Positions 7,186 to 16,427 of a stretch of DNA of 64,000 nt are shown here, piece after piece. Positions within the stretch are counted from its first letter, which is position 1. Every line of letters begins with the position of its first letter. The DNA is from Citrobacter sp. Cu233 (lineage in GTDB: Bacteria > Pseudomonadota > Gammaproteobacteria > Enterobacterales > Enterobacteriaceae): positions 248,001 to 312,000 of the forward strand of contig NZ_JAOWIF010000040.1 in the NCBI RefSeq assembly GCF_030332225.1. Reading direction: 5' to 3'. Made by a program: the position numbers and the translations under genes. Under the pieces are notes generated by a model. It was not told where the DNA came from. It saw nothing but the letters and a program-made list of their open reading frames with translations, and searched no databases.

Positions 7186-7906
7186 ACGGAGTCTGATAGT
7201 TTTCCACACTGAATTTTCGCAATGGCAGGCCATAGGCCTGGAACAGATTGTCTTCTGTCACAACACCGTCCGTCGGCCCTGCCAGCCATTTTCCCTCAGG
7301 AAGCAGCAACAGTGTATGCGTTGCAATCTGTAAGGCGTGCAACGGATCGTGCGTCGAGAAAAGCACGCTACAGCCCTGTCGGTGTGCCAAATCGCTGATG
7401 AGCTGCAGCACGACCTGCTGATTGGCAAGATCCAGCGCTGAACATGGCTCATCAAGCAACAGCGTCTGGCATTCCGTAACCAGAGCGCGGGCAATCATCA
7501 CCAGTTGCTGCTGACCGCCAGAAAGAGAGCTAAACGATAGAGCAGCGAGATGCGCAATGTTTAGCTGTTCCAGCGCCTGCTCCGCCCGTCGTTGATCCTG
7601 ACGGCCGGGCTGAGCAAACAATTTTACGTGCTGCGCCCGCCCCATCAACACCACATCGCTCACCGTATAGGGAAACGGCAGATGGCAATGCTGGGCCACA
7701 ATGCCTATACCCCCATGAACGTCAATACTCCCGCCCAGTGCGGGTCGCGTGCCAGTTAGCGTATCCAGCAGAGTGCTCTTGCCAAGACCGTTTCGCCCAA
7801 GCACCGCCCAGATCTGGCCTTTCTCACACTGAAAAGTGAGGGGGTCAAACAGTGGAGAGCGATAGCCATACCTAAGCTGATTCACGCTGAGCGCAACAGA
7901 TGTCAT
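7154..7906 (-). CDS. ABC importer ATPase (FecE/BtuD/MolC type)
   Basis: Cytoplasmic ATPase of a type II importer. Walker A is GRNGLGKST (residues about 38-46), Q-loop around GIVAQH, signature LSGGQQQ, Walker B LLLDEPCSALD and switch His in STHDP. The length (250 aa) is normal. Its ATG overlaps the permease stop (7903-7906), showing translational coupling in the operon receptor-binding protein-binding protein-permease-ATPase. Sequence alone does not separate iron-siderophore, cobalamin and molybdate (MolC) members; the ModE-type operators upstream favour molybdate or tungstate. Confidence 0.92.
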   Translation of the reverse strand: MTSVALSVNQLRYGYRSPLFDPLTFQCEKGQIWAVLGRNGLGKSTLLDTLTGTRPALGGSIDVHGGIGIVAQHCHLPFPYTVSDVVLMGRAQHVKLFAQPGRQDQRRAEQALEQLNIAHLAALSFSSLSGGQQQLVMIARALVTECQTLLLDEPCSALDLANQQVVLQLISDLAHRQGCSVLFSTHDPLHALQIATHTLLLLPEGKWLAGPTDGVVTEDNLFQAYGLPLRKFSVENYQTPFIAPLFAIRR

Positions 7907-8907
7907 TGTTTCCCCCGACGGCTGGTACGAATGAGCAAGAAGGCAAACAGCGGTGCGCCGAGCAACGCGGTGATGATCCCCAGCGGTATTTCCGCATGCA
8001 TCAGGGTGCGGGCGATATCATCGACCGCAATCATAAAACCGCCCCCCATCCAAAAAGCACACGGGAGCAAGCGACGATGATCAACACCCACCAGCAGCCG
8101 CGCAAGATGGGGAATAACCAGACCAACCCAGGCAATGCTGCCACTGACCGCCACCTGAGCGGCAACTAAAAATGCGCAGCACACCAGCACACTACGCCGC
8201 AGCGGGACCACCGCCACGCCCAGCGCTTTCGCATCTTTATCATTGAGCGATAACAGATTTATCCGCCAGCGCAACTGGTACAACATCGTCGCTGCAATGG
8301 ATACCGGGATCGCCAGCAGCAGGACTTTATGCCAGTTAGCCGTTGCAAAACTGCCCAGCAGCCAGAATACGATGTTCGGCAAGGTTTCTTCCGTATCGGC
8401 CTGGTATTGAATCAGGCTCACCAACGCAGCAAAAAAACCACTTAAAATAATGCCAGACAAGATCAGCACCAGCGTATTTTCCAGCCCTTGTAAGGCCGCA
8501 ATGGCATACACCAGAATGAGTGCCGCCAGACCGAAGAAGAAGGTTGACCCCATCATCAGCCACGGCTCAAGACCCAGCAGAATGGCCAGCGTCCCGCCGA
8601 AGGCTGCCCCCGAGGTTACGCCTATGATGTGCGGGTCGACCAATGGGTTGTGAAACACCCCTTGCAAGGTAGCGCCGCACAACCCCAGCGCCCCGCCCGC
8701 CAGCAACGCCATCAGAATACGCGGTAGTCTGACCGTCCATATCACCTGACTGGCAATACCCTGCGCATCGCCAAAATGGGTGAGTTGATAAAACACTTCA
8801 CGTAGCGACAGCGGATATTGTCCAAGGCACAGCGAACTGACACCCAGCACCAACACCCCTGCTATCAGTAATAATTGCAGGGGGAAACCCCGTTTACTTA
8901 ACAGCAT
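7903..8907 (-). CDS. FecCD-type ABC importer permease (BtuC/MolB type), 334 aa
   Basis: Inner-membrane permease of the type II importer family, about ten membrane helices. Family blocks are clear: RLPRILMALLAGGALGLCGATLQGVFHNPLVDPHIIGVTSGAAFG in the first third and SGSIAWVGLVIPHLARLLVGVDHRRLLP near the end, both hallmarks of BtuC/FecCD. It overlaps the preceding binding-protein gene by 14 bases and the ATPase by 4. A homodimer is expected because only one permease gene is present. Confidence 0.92.
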   Translation of the reverse strand: MLLSKRGFPLQLLLIAGVLVLGVSSLCLGQYPLSLREVFYQLTHFGDAQGIASQVIWTVRLPRILMALLAGGALGLCGATLQGVFHNPLVDPHIIGVTSGAAFGGTLAILLGLEPWLMMGSTFFFGLAALILVYAIAALQGLENTLVLILSGIILSGFFAALVSLIQYQADTEETLPNIVFWLLGSFATANWHKVLLLAIPVSIAATMLYQLRWRINLLSLNDKDAKALGVAVVPLRRSVLVCCAFLVAAQVAVSGSIAWVGLVIPHLARLLVGVDHRRLLPCAFWMGGGFMIAVDDIARTLMHAEIPLGIITALLGAPLFAFLLIRTSRRGKQ

Positions 8908-9958
8908 CAGACTGCCAGTTCACACGATAAAAACGTTGATAGTAATCCTGCGCCTGCGCATCCACGTCGACATTTTTATAAGCATCCGGGTAAAGTTTTT
9001 TGGCCATCCACAGCTCACCTATTGCCAAAGCTTCCGGCATTGGATAGCCCCAGGCTTTGGCATATTCAGGCATCAGCCACACACGATGATTTTTCACCGC
9101 ATCAATGCCCTGCCAGTTAGGATCGTTTTGGATCTCCGTGACCACCTGTGGATATCGGTCCTGAACAAAAATCACCTGCGGGTTCCACGCCAGCACCTGC
9201 TCAAGCGCCACCTGACGTGCACCTTTCACGCTGGCCGCCGCCACATTTAACCCACCCGCATGTTGCATCATCAGGCCTGTGTATTTCCCGGAACCGTAGG
9301 TCATAAGGTCAGGGTTCGCCATATAAATGCGAACCTTTTGCGCTTCCGGTATGGCCGCAACGGGTGCATTGAATTTTGCTCGCGCCGTAAAGACGTAATT
9401 GATCAGCGTTTCCGCCTGCGTTTTACGTCCTATCACATCCGCAATCAGGCGGATCCCCTGCTTTAAACCTTCGTTGTAAACCCGCTCTTCATCAGCCATC
9501 GTCGGGTTCATTTTATTCTGTTGCCCGGCAAGATCCTGACGTAACGAGATTGCCACCACCGGGATACCGGCATTCTGAATCTGCTGGATCATCTCGGCGG
9601 GCGCATAGTTGGCGACAAACACAACCTGCGGATGAATCGCCAGCAGACTTTCAATATTCACGCTGGTGAGATCGCCAGGCGTAGGCAGCGTAGTGATTGT
9701 CGGCATAAACCGGGCAAACTCAGGCCCAAGTTGTTTTTTCCAGCTCGACATCACGCCGACGATATCCTGCGCAGCATCCAGTTGCACCAGAATATTCAGC
9801 GTCTGGTGTTGCAGCACTACCACCTTATCGACATGGTCAGGGATCGTAACCTGACGCCCAAGCTGATCGGTGATAGTGCGATCCGCCTGTGCGGAAAAGG
9901 CAAAAAACATGCTGGCGCAAACCAGCACAAAAGAGCGAAGAGTTAACATAGATACCAT
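8894..9958 (-). CDS. FecB/BtuF-type periplasmic binding protein, dedicated to the ABC importer
   Basis: Class III solute-binding protein. A signal peptide (LRSFVLVCASMFFAFSAQA) ends near residue 22, followed by DRTITDQLGRQVTIPDHVDKVVVL, the usual opening of the family. Late segments include ALEQVLAWNPQVIFVQDRYP. It has no lipobox, so it is free in the periplasm. Two starts are possible, ATG 9958 and ATG 9949; neither has a strong ribosome site, and a further upstream ATG at 9985 lies inside the ModE-type operator and is unlikely. It has its own regulatory region with such an operator and overlaps the permease gene, so it is probably the main donor for this importer. Confidence 0.85.
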   Translation of the reverse strand: MVSMLTLRSFVLVCASMFFAFSAQADRTITDQLGRQVTIPDHVDKVVVLQHQTLNILVQLDAAQDIVGVMSSWKKQLGPEFARFMPTITTLPTPGDLTSVNIESLLAIHPQVVFVANYAPAEMIQQIQNAGIPVVAISLRQDLAGQQNKMNPTMADEERVYNEGLKQGIRLIADVIGRKTQAETLINYVFTARAKFNAPVAAIPEAQKVRIYMANPDLMTYGSGKYTGLMMQHAGGLNVAAASVKGARQVALEQVLAWNPQVIFVQDRYPQVVTEIQNDPNWQGIDAVKNHRVWLMPEYAKAWGYPMPEALAIGELWMAKKLYPDAYKNVDVDAQAQDYYQRFYRVNWQSDAVK

Positions 9959-9973
9959 CTGAACTGGGAAAAA

Positions 9974-10001
9974 ATCGATATGCATTAAATTATATAACGT
10001 G
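9974..10001 (-). promoter_or_regulatory. ModE-type operator before the binding-protein/permease/ATPase genes
   Basis: ATCGATATGCA, six bases, TATATAACGTG. This fits the molybdate-responsive ModE consensus (ATCGnTATATA-N6-TATATAACGAT) with the same 28-base geometry as the site at 13372-13399. It overlaps a TATAAT-like -10 on the minus strand 16 bases before ATG 9958, so repression by Mo-loaded ModE is expected. Confidence 0.7.
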
Positions 10002-10113
10002 ATGACTGGCAACCCATTATCGCCAGACACGGTATACAGCCACGCGATTCATCACGGCAAATACAGCGTGTAGCCCTGAACTGACCTGCATTTGCCCGTC
10101 AGCGCTTGCCGCT

Positions 10114-11124
10114 TTACCCCTGTGGAGGTAGCCCTGCTAAAATCCGCGTCGCCTGCGCCTCGCTAAGCGAATAATCAAAAAACTGGCGGTAAAAATCGCG
10201 GGTTACATTAACCATATCCAGACCGCCAAACCGTGCTGGATGTAGCTTTGACGCGGCCCACAGCAACTGCAACGCGCTTTCGGTTCCGTAGCGATCCCAG
10301 GGGAAGACCCCTGCCGGATTGCGCCAGACTTTGTCCTGTCTCACCGCGTTAAGTTCTTTGAACAACGCAGCGTAAGGTGAACTGGCAATATCGCCACATC
10401 CCGCCCCGAGAATAATCACCTCCGGCTGCCAATACAGTACCCGCTCAGGTGAGACTTCTTTCATGTTACCGTCCACTTCCCCGGCAACGTTCCGCCCACC
10501 CGAGAGCGTAATCCAGGTATCAATCAACGTGTTTCTACCGTCGACTTTCAGTGGGTTCAGCGACTGAATGTGCAGAACCCGGGGGCGCTGATTTTCCGCT
10601 AACGTCGCCGTTTTAGCGCGAACATCCGCAATAGTGCGGGTTAAAAATTGATTATATGCCACCGCCCTGGCGCGAGCCTGGTCCGTGCCCAACACTTCCG
10701 CCGTGGTCGTGACTGACTTTTCCATCGAAGGATAATCAGTAAATGCCATTTCCAGCGTCGGGATACCCGCCTGGTTGTAGCTCTGCGCCTCCCCCTTGCC
10801 CTTTGCGACAAACAGAACGTCGGTATGCAGAGCCAGCAGGGCCTCGCTATTAAATGATGCCCCGTGAATTTGTAAGGCCTGATTAAGCGATGGGTTTATT
10901 TTGAACATCCACGGCTGGCTCTGTGGATGGTTGACTGTTGCGACAATCTGACGTCCCGCACCCAGCGTCATCAGCACCGAGTGATGGGCAAACCAGCTAT
11001 CCGCAATACGTTGAACCTGTGTGGGGACGGTGACAGTGTGACCGGCATCATCCACAACCTGACGCGTGGCCAGGGCGGGAAACGCCAGCCACACACAGAG
11101 CAACCATGTGTGGCACGTTTTCAT
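10114..11124 (-). CDS. Second FecB/BtuF-type periplasmic binding protein
   Basis: Signal peptide (TWLLCVWLAFPALA) then TRQVVDDAGHTVTVPTQVQRIADSW, the family opening. C-terminal blocks include PERVLYWQPEVIILGAG and VFPWDRYGTESALQLLW. ATG 11124 is preceded by AAGGA at 6-7 bases; a TTG two codons upstream is less likely. The gene follows the TonB receptor by 9 bases, so the two are co-transcribed. Together with the downstream paralogue it gives the cluster two binding proteins for one permease, which suggests either two ligand forms or an enzyme-like or shuttle role for one of them. The paralogues are clearly diverged. Confidence 0.87.
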   Translation of the reverse strand: MKTCHTWLLCVWLAFPALATRQVVDDAGHTVTVPTQVQRIADSWFAHHSVLMTLGAGRQIVATVNHPQSQPWMFKINPSLNQALQIHGASFNSEALLALHTDVLFVAKGKGEAQSYNQAGIPTLEMAFTDYPSMEKSVTTTAEVLGTDQARARAVAYNQFLTRTIADVRAKTATLAENQRPRVLHIQSLNPLKVDGRNTLIDTWITLSGGRNVAGEVDGNMKEVSPERVLYWQPEVIILGAGCGDIASSPYAALFKELNAVRQDKVWRNPAGVFPWDRYGTESALQLLWAASKLHPARFGGLDMVNVTRDFYRQFFDYSLSEAQATRILAGLPPQG

Positions 11125-11133
11125 CAGCAATCC

Positions 11134-13266
11134 TTAAAAATCAACCTGAACAGAAATCTGTGCCTGACGTGGTGCACCAAGTTGCGCACTGGCCGCCCCG
11201 GCCCCCGTATAACCCGTCAATGCGCCCGGGACAATGTTGGTCCAGTAGCGGCGGTCGGTCAGGTTAGTGATATCAAACCGGAAAGTCGTGGGCGTGTTCC
11301 ACAGTCTGGTGGCATAACGGCTACCAATATCCACCGTGGTATAACTGCCTACCCAGGTATCATTCGCGTTATCGGTAGCCCGACGTCCGACGTAATGCAC
11401 GTTGGCATCCACATCCAGTCCCTGAACCTGTTTAATGCTATAGACTGCCAGCACATTCGAAGTAAAGCGTGGCAAGCCGACAACCTGCTTACCATCTGCA
11501 TTACTGGCGGCAGTATTGTGCAGCATGGGATCCAACCAGGCAGCTCCCCCTAACACCCGTAAATTTTCCGTGATATGCCCATCAGCCATCAGTTCCAGCC
11601 CACGGTTTTTCTGCGTACCGTCCTGAGCAAATTCACCGTTGTCGTTGGTATAAGCAAAGGGACGTTTTGCTTCAAATAGCGCCGCAGTGAGCAGTAGATC
11701 TTTGACAGGCGCATATTTTGCCCCCACCTCCACCTGATGGCTGCGATACGGATCCAGTACGTGTCCTGCGTTGCTGGCCCCGGCCGGTGCGGTATCCCCC
11801 TGCTGCAAACTGTCAGCCCAGGTGGTATACAGCGTGATGTTCTCAACCGGTTTATACATCAGGCTGGCGGAGCCGCTCATGCCGTTATCCTTTTGGCGAC
11901 TGGTTTCATGACCGGATTTGTTATAGTTGCTGACGGTAAACAGGTTTTCGCTACCAGACAGCAACAAACTCCATTGCGGAGTGAAATGCAGCGTATCGCT
12001 TAACAGAAATGCATGCTGCGTAGTGGTCGCCGAATGATAGCGATTATTAAAGTCAGGATAAGGCGGGCGCGGATAGTCGGGATGTTGATCAAGTGAAGAA
12101 TGCCCCAGCGTAAAGGTTCCCCCATTTCTCGGGTTATAGTTTTTCCATACAAATCCACGCATTCCAGTCGCGATATCCTGCGTCAGCCAGCCGGAATCTA
12201 TGCTGCCGGTCAGGTTCGCTAAATAGCTGTTGATCGTAAAGCGACTGGCCGCTGAATTAGAGGTCGTGGTGGTGTAGTTACCCCGATTATCCGTCAGGGT
12301 ATTGGTTACCGCCGTCGATTCACGGTCAGCAACCTGGTGCAAGGCCCCCAGATCCAGCATCCAGTTTCCGTCAAAATCATGCTTGATGTGCATGTCCGCG
12401 GTGGTCGTTTCATCATCATGGCCTGCATACGACTGACCATACTTACTGTTAGTCGGATCGAATGCCGAAGGAAACTGCACGCCTTTTGCCAGCGCAAAGC
12501 TGCCCGGCATGCCTTTTTCATAATAATGGTAATAGCTGAAATTACTCTCCAGAACGGTTTGATCGGTCAGCTGAAAATCCAGGCCCAATCCCGCGTACTG
12601 CCGACGAACATGACTATCGGTGGTGTAACTGTGTCCTTCATCATTCATCAGGTTGAGGCGGTACTTCACTCTGTCTCCCGCGTCGATCGGGCCGCTGAAA
12701 TCCATTGATGCCAGCGTTCCTGACCCTGTACCTTGCCCTACGGTAACCCGGTGCAAAGGCGTATCCTGAGGGCGTTTCGAGACCAGATTAAACATCCCCG
12801 CCGGGTTGGCTGGTCCGTACAGTGAACCCGCGATGCCGCTCAGTACGTCTATATTCTGGAACTGTTCTGTCGGATATTCGGTGGTGGAAACAGCATTCAG
12901 CCCATCAATCATATGGTTTTGCACCACACTCCCTTGCATGCCACGGGTTTGTGGTCGAACACCCTCTCCCTGAACGGACGGTATGTAGCGGTAAACATCC
13001 TTAACATCTTTGATTTGTTGTTGATCAATCACCTTTTTCGACAGTGTTTGTACCGACCACGGAACATCGATTAACTCTCGCTGGCCCAGGCTACCGATAG
13101 TCGCCTTTTTTTCAGCCGCCGCAGGCTCCTGCTCGGGAAACGAAGATTGAGCAGGCGCAGAGGCGGTAACGGTAATGGTGTCATCAGCATGGGCCGACAG
13201 AACGGTAGCAAGACAAGAAAACGTCAGCAACCCGGAGGCAATTGGGGTGATTTTGCAATTTAACAT
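11134..13266 (-). CDS. TonB-dependent outer-membrane receptor, 710 aa
   Basis: Energised outer-membrane importer. Signal peptide ending SAHA, TonB box-like DTITVTA just after it, a plug domain (SLGQRELIDVPWSVQTLS; IDVLSGIAGSLYGPANPAGMFNLVSKRP) and a 22-strand barrel ending in the canonical C-terminal aromatic (VQVDF). The plug resembles ferrisiderophore receptors of the FhuA/FoxA class. I chose ATG 13266; the TTG at 13278 is in frame. No Fur box is visible upstream, whereas a ModE-type site is, so the ligand may be a molybdate or tungstate complex (for example with a catecholate) rather than iron; that is inference. First gene of the import operon. Confidence 0.88.
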   Translation of the reverse strand: MLNCKITPIASGLLTFSCLATVLSAHADDTITVTASAPAQSSFPEQEPAAAEKKATIGSLGQRELIDVPWSVQTLSKKVIDQQQIKDVKDVYRYIPSVQGEGVRPQTRGMQGSVVQNHMIDGLNAVSTTEYPTEQFQNIDVLSGIAGSLYGPANPAGMFNLVSKRPQDTPLHRVTVGQGTGSGTLASMDFSGPIDAGDRVKYRLNLMNDEGHSYTTDSHVRRQYAGLGLDFQLTDQTVLESNFSYYHYYEKGMPGSFALAKGVQFPSAFDPTNSKYGQSYAGHDDETTTADMHIKHDFDGNWMLDLGALHQVADRESTAVTNTLTDNRGNYTTTTSNSAASRFTINSYLANLTGSIDSGWLTQDIATGMRGFVWKNYNPRNGGTFTLGHSSLDQHPDYPRPPYPDFNNRYHSATTTQHAFLLSDTLHFTPQWSLLLSGSENLFTVSNYNKSGHETSRQKDNGMSGSASLMYKPVENITLYTTWADSLQQGDTAPAGASNAGHVLDPYRSHQVEVGAKYAPVKDLLLTAALFEAKRPFAYTNDNGEFAQDGTQKNRGLELMADGHITENLRVLGGAAWLDPMLHNTAASNADGKQVVGLPRFTSNVLAVYSIKQVQGLDVDANVHYVGRRATDNANDTWVGSYTTVDIGSRYATRLWNTPTTFRFDITNLTDRRYWTNIVPGALTGYTGAGAASAQLGAPRQAQISVQVDF

Positions 13267-13371
13267 GTGTTGATTCAATTCGTTAGATAGAAAGACTGGC
13301 GGTCGCTAACACAAGCGCCTTCTCTTGCGGGGCACGTTTATTATATTTGTATGATGAATAGAATAGGCCTA

Positions 13372-13399
13372 ATCGATATGTATGTAAATATATAACGAG
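13372..13399 (-). promoter_or_regulatory. ModE-type operator before the TonB receptor
   Basis: ATCGATATGTA, six bases, TATATAACGAG, a close match to the ModE palindrome and nearly identical in both half-sites to the operator at 9974-10001. It overlaps a TATATT/TATTTA -10-like sequence about 105 bases before the receptor start. A second TATAAT lies at 13340-13345 on the minus strand. The match is visible; binding is inferred. Confidence 0.7.
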
Positions 13400-13423
13400 A
13401 GGAGATTAGCGAATGGGTTACAA

Positions 13424-13458
13424 CAAAAAAGCCGACGGTAATGGCTACTGTCGGCTTT
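13424..13458 (-). terminator. Intrinsic terminator after the GABA transaminase
   Basis: AAAGCCGAC (minus-strand reading 13458-13450) pairs with GTCGGCTTT (13436-13428) and runs into six Ts. It separates the transaminase gene from the receptor operon. Confidence 0.8.
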
Positions 13459-13482
13459 ACACACGATCTGTGCTGAACGAGA

Positions 13483-14745
13483 TTACTTCATCGACGTTTT
13501 GATTATCTCTAACGCTTTTGCAAACTGATCCTGCGGGATAGTCAGTGGGTAAAGGAAGCGGATCACGTTACCATACTGGCCGCAAGTTAACAGCAGCAGC
13601 CCCTGCTCAAGCGCTTTTTTCTGCACGCGCTGTGCGGCGGTGGCACTGGGTTCACCCGTGGCTGCATCACAGAATTCAGCGGCAATCATCGAGCCTAATC
13701 CCCGCACTTCGGCAAGTTCAGGACACGCTGCACGCGCATCGGTCAGCACCGCACGCAGTTGCTCGCCAAGCGCTGCCGCACGCTGGCACAGTTTTTCATC
13801 ACGAATAATATCCAGTACCGCATGAGCTGCCGCAATCGATAGCGGGTTCCCGGCGTAAGTACCACCCAGTCCACCCGGTGCAGGTGCATCCATAATATCG
13901 GCTTTGCCTACAACACCCGACAACGGCATCCCCCCCGCAAGGCTTTTCGCCATGGTCATCAGGTCTGCTTTATCAGCATAGTGATCCATCGCAAACATTT
14001 CCCCGGTACGGGCAAAACCACTTTGCACCTCATCGGCAATCATCACGATGCCATGCTCATCGCAGATACGGCGAATTGCCGCGACAAACTCCGCTGGTGC
14101 GACAACAAAGCCGCCTTCACCCTGGACGGGTTCGAAGATAATCGCAGCGACCTGGCTCGGATCGATATCCGCCTTAAACAAACGTTCTATCGCTTTAATC
14201 GAGTCTGCAGTTGAAATCCCCTGCAGCGCAGAAGGATATGGCGCATGGTAAACGGACCCCGGGAACGGGCCGAAGCCTTTTTTGTATGGCGCCACTTTAC
14301 CGGTTAACGCCATCGTCATGTATGTCCGCCCATGGAACCCCCCGCCAAAGGCGATAACGCCAGGGCGACCGGTGTGAGCGCGGGCAATTTTAACCGCATT
14401 TTCCACGGCCTCAGCCCCGGTAGTAAAGAATGTCGTTTTACGCCTGCCGTCTATTGGCGCAACCGCGTTGATTTTCTCCGCCAGCGACACATAGCTCTCG
14501 TAGGGAACAATCTGATAAGCCGTATGGGTAAAGGCTTGCAGTTGCGCTTCAACGGCCTGCACCAGACGCGGATGACGGTGCCCGGTGTTCAGCACGGCAA
14601 TCCCGGCGGCGAAATCAATATACTGATTGCCTTCAATATCGGTAATCGTGCTGTTTTCAGCCGACTGGGCATAAAAATCACACATCACACCCACGCCACG
14701 TGGGGTGGCATCCAGACGACGTTGTTGCAGGTTTTTATTGTTCAT
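13483..14745 (-). CDS. gabT: 4-aminobutyrate--2-oxoglutarate aminotransferase (PuuE/GabT type), 420 aa
   Basis: PLP-dependent class III aminotransferase converting GABA and 2-oxoglutarate to succinic semialdehyde and glutamate. The opening QRRLDATPRGVGVMC and the blocks FFTTGAEAVENAVKIAR, IIFEPVQGEGGF, ADEVQSGFARTG and the Schiff-base lysine in TMAKSLAGGMPLSG match E. coli PuuE closely from memory (PuuE is 421 aa). It is transcribed away from a GabR-type activator with about 105 bases between starts. In context it would take the GABA made by the spermidine/aminobutyraldehyde genes downstream in this region. It could be called puuE; the true puu copy would be elsewhere. Confidence 0.93.
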   Translation of the reverse strand: MNNKNLQQRRLDATPRGVGVMCDFYAQSAENSTITDIEGNQYIDFAAGIAVLNTGHRHPRLVQAVEAQLQAFTHTAYQIVPYESYVSLAEKINAVAPIDGRRKTTFFTTGAEAVENAVKIARAHTGRPGVIAFGGGFHGRTYMTMALTGKVAPYKKGFGPFPGSVYHAPYPSALQGISTADSIKAIERLFKADIDPSQVAAIIFEPVQGEGGFVVAPAEFVAAIRRICDEHGIVMIADEVQSGFARTGEMFAMDHYADKADLMTMAKSLAGGMPLSGVVGKADIMDAPAPGGLGGTYAGNPLSIAAAHAVLDIIRDEKLCQRAAALGEQLRAVLTDARAACPELAEVRGLGSMIAAEFCDAATGEPSATAAQRVQKKALEQGLLLLTCGQYGNVIRFLYPLTIPQDQFAKALEIIKTSMK

Positions 14746-14850
14746 TCTCTATACCTTGTCCATAAACACAATGGGTTGAATTACCCTTTAAATTTAGACG
14801 CCATCTGGTACTTTAATCGAGAGCCAAATCGTTTTATTTTAAGGATCCAA

Positions 14851-16329
14851 ATGCGTTCACTTGCCGGAGATGTGATCAAGCATGCATTTAGCCAGCAGAC
14901 TGACGTTAAGCTGCATCGTCGCCTGTATGCCGCCATCTGTAGCTGCATCCTTGAAGGTAGCCTAAAACCCGCTACACGCATGCCTCCTTCACGCGACCTG
15001 GCGAGTGAGCTGGCGTTATCACGAAATACTGTCCTGCGGGTTTACGAGCAGTTACAGGCCGAAGGCTATATCTCCGCGCGCACCAGCAGCGGTACATTTG
15101 TGACCGACAGCGTGCTGGATAATCTCGGCCGGGCCCCTAATAAACTTCCGGTTTCACCTGTAACACGTGAAGATCACGCCAGTTTGTCCGTCCGTAGCCT
15201 TGAACTGCTAGGGCATGCCAGCGCCAGCCCCCGCCAGTGGGGGGCTTTTATTCCTGGTGTACCGGACGTGCATTCTTTCCCGCATCGCACACTGAAAAAG
15301 ATTCAGGATCGGTTGGCAAGGCGGCTACGCCCGGAGTTTCTCACCTACGACGCCACTGGTGGTTTGATTGAACTGAAAGACGCGCTGGCGGACTATCTGC
15401 GCACCGCACGCGGCGTGCGCTGTACGCCAGATCAAATATTGATCACCGAGGGCATTCACCAGGCGTTGGATCTGGTCACCCGCTCTTTGTGTAATCCTGG
15501 CGATAATACGTGGATTGAAGAACCCGGTTACTGGGGAATAAAAAACATTCTGCGCATCAATGCGGTCAACTTTTCGGCCATCCCGGTTGATGAACAAGGC
15601 ATGGTTCCGCCTGCTTGCGTCGAACCGGCACCGAAACTCATTTTTGTGACACCGTCACATCAATACCCGCTTGGCCCGGTAATGAGCCTTGGCCGACGGC
15701 GGCAACTACTCTATCAGGCACGTGAAACGCACAGCTGGATTGTGGAAGATGACTACGACAGCGAGTTTCGTTTTTCCGGCCAACCCATCCCGTCATTGCA
15801 GGGACTGGAAGAAGATACTCCGGTTATCTATATCGGCACCTTCAGCAAGACCCTCTATCCGGCACTGCGTCTCGGGTACGTTGTGATACCCAAACCACTT
15901 GCCGCTCCACTGATGAAGGTACATAACGATCTCTATCGTGGTGGGCATCTCCTGATTCAGGCGGCGCTGGCTGAGTTTATTCGTGAGGGTTATTATGCGG
16001 CGCACATCCGTAAAATGCGCCAGTTATATAGCCGCCGACGACATACGTTGGTAGAGCTCATCATCAACCAGCTTGGTGAGGATTATCTGGGACCTTACAG
16101 CAGCAACGCCGGACTACATCTGATTTTACAGCTACCTGCGGGTACTGATGATGGCGCCATTGCCCAACAGGCCAACGCACAAGGTCTTCTGGTTCGCCCA
16201 CTTTCGCGGTACTACGTGAAAGAAGAAAAACGCAGCGGTCTGCTGCTGGGCTTTGCCAGTATTGAAGAACATGAGATGGCTGCGGCGTTTACCCGACTGG
16301 CGGGTATTATCAGAATAAACACCGGGTAA
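14851..16329 (+). CDS. MocR/GabR-type PLP-dependent transcription regulator, 492 aa
   Basis: A GntR winged helix (MPPSRDLASELALSRNTVLRVYEQLQAEGYI, about residues 43-75; GTFV wing end) is fused to an aminotransferase-like domain. The PLP lysine is in TFSKTLYPALRLGY and the aspartate in IVEDDYDSEF. Length is typical of GabR (about 480). I start at ATG 14851, with AAGGA 6 bases upstream; the longer open frame upstream is the antisense of the transaminase gene. GabR proteins sense GABA plus PLP and activate divergent gabT genes, and this gene is divergent to one, so it most likely controls that transaminase. Confidence 0.93.
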   Translation: MRSLAGDVIKHAFSQQTDVKLHRRLYAAICSCILEGSLKPATRMPPSRDLASELALSRNTVLRVYEQLQAEGYISARTSSGTFVTDSVLDNLGRAPNKLPVSPVTREDHASLSVRSLELLGHASASPRQWGAFIPGVPDVHSFPHRTLKKIQDRLARRLRPEFLTYDATGGLIELKDALADYLRTARGVRCTPDQILITEGIHQALDLVTRSLCNPGDNTWIEEPGYWGIKNILRINAVNFSAIPVDEQGMVPPACVEPAPKLIFVTPSHQYPLGPVMSLGRRRQLLYQARETHSWIVEDDYDSEFRFSGQPIPSLQGLEEDTPVIYIGTFSKTLYPALRLGYVVIPKPLAAPLMKVHNDLYRGGHLLIQAALAEFIREGYYAAHIRKMRQLYSRRRHTLVELIINQLGEDYLGPYSSNAGLHLILQLPAGTDDGAIAQQANAQGLLVRPLSRYYVKEEKRSGLLLGFASIEEHEMAAAFTRLAGIIRINTG

Positions 16330-16333
16330 GCAC

Positions 16334-16418
16334 TGCCGGATGGCGGTGCAAGCACCTTATCCGGCCTACAAAAATGCGTAATTCACAGACTGGATAAGCG
16401 CAGCGCCATCCGGCATCA
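16334..16418. repeat. REP/BIME element
   Basis: Two inverted REP units: GCCGGATGGCGGTGC...CCTTATCCGGCCTAC and its opposite copy GGATAAGCGCAGCGCCATCCGGC. They lie between the convergent regulator and cytochrome genes, the usual 3' position of BIMEs in enterobacteria. Confidence 0.88.
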
Positions 16419-16427
16419 TTGCACAAA

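Noticed and set aside
6445..13278. Iron-siderophore uptake as the default reading of the TonB/FecCD cluster
   Set aside because: Kept as an alternative, but the lack of a Fur box and the presence of two ModE-type operators make Mo/W the better hypothesis.
14332..14850. Upstream extension of the GabR-type gene
   Set aside because: The extra 173 codons are antisense to the transaminase gene and lack domain sense; ATG 14851 has the AAGGA site and the GntR start.
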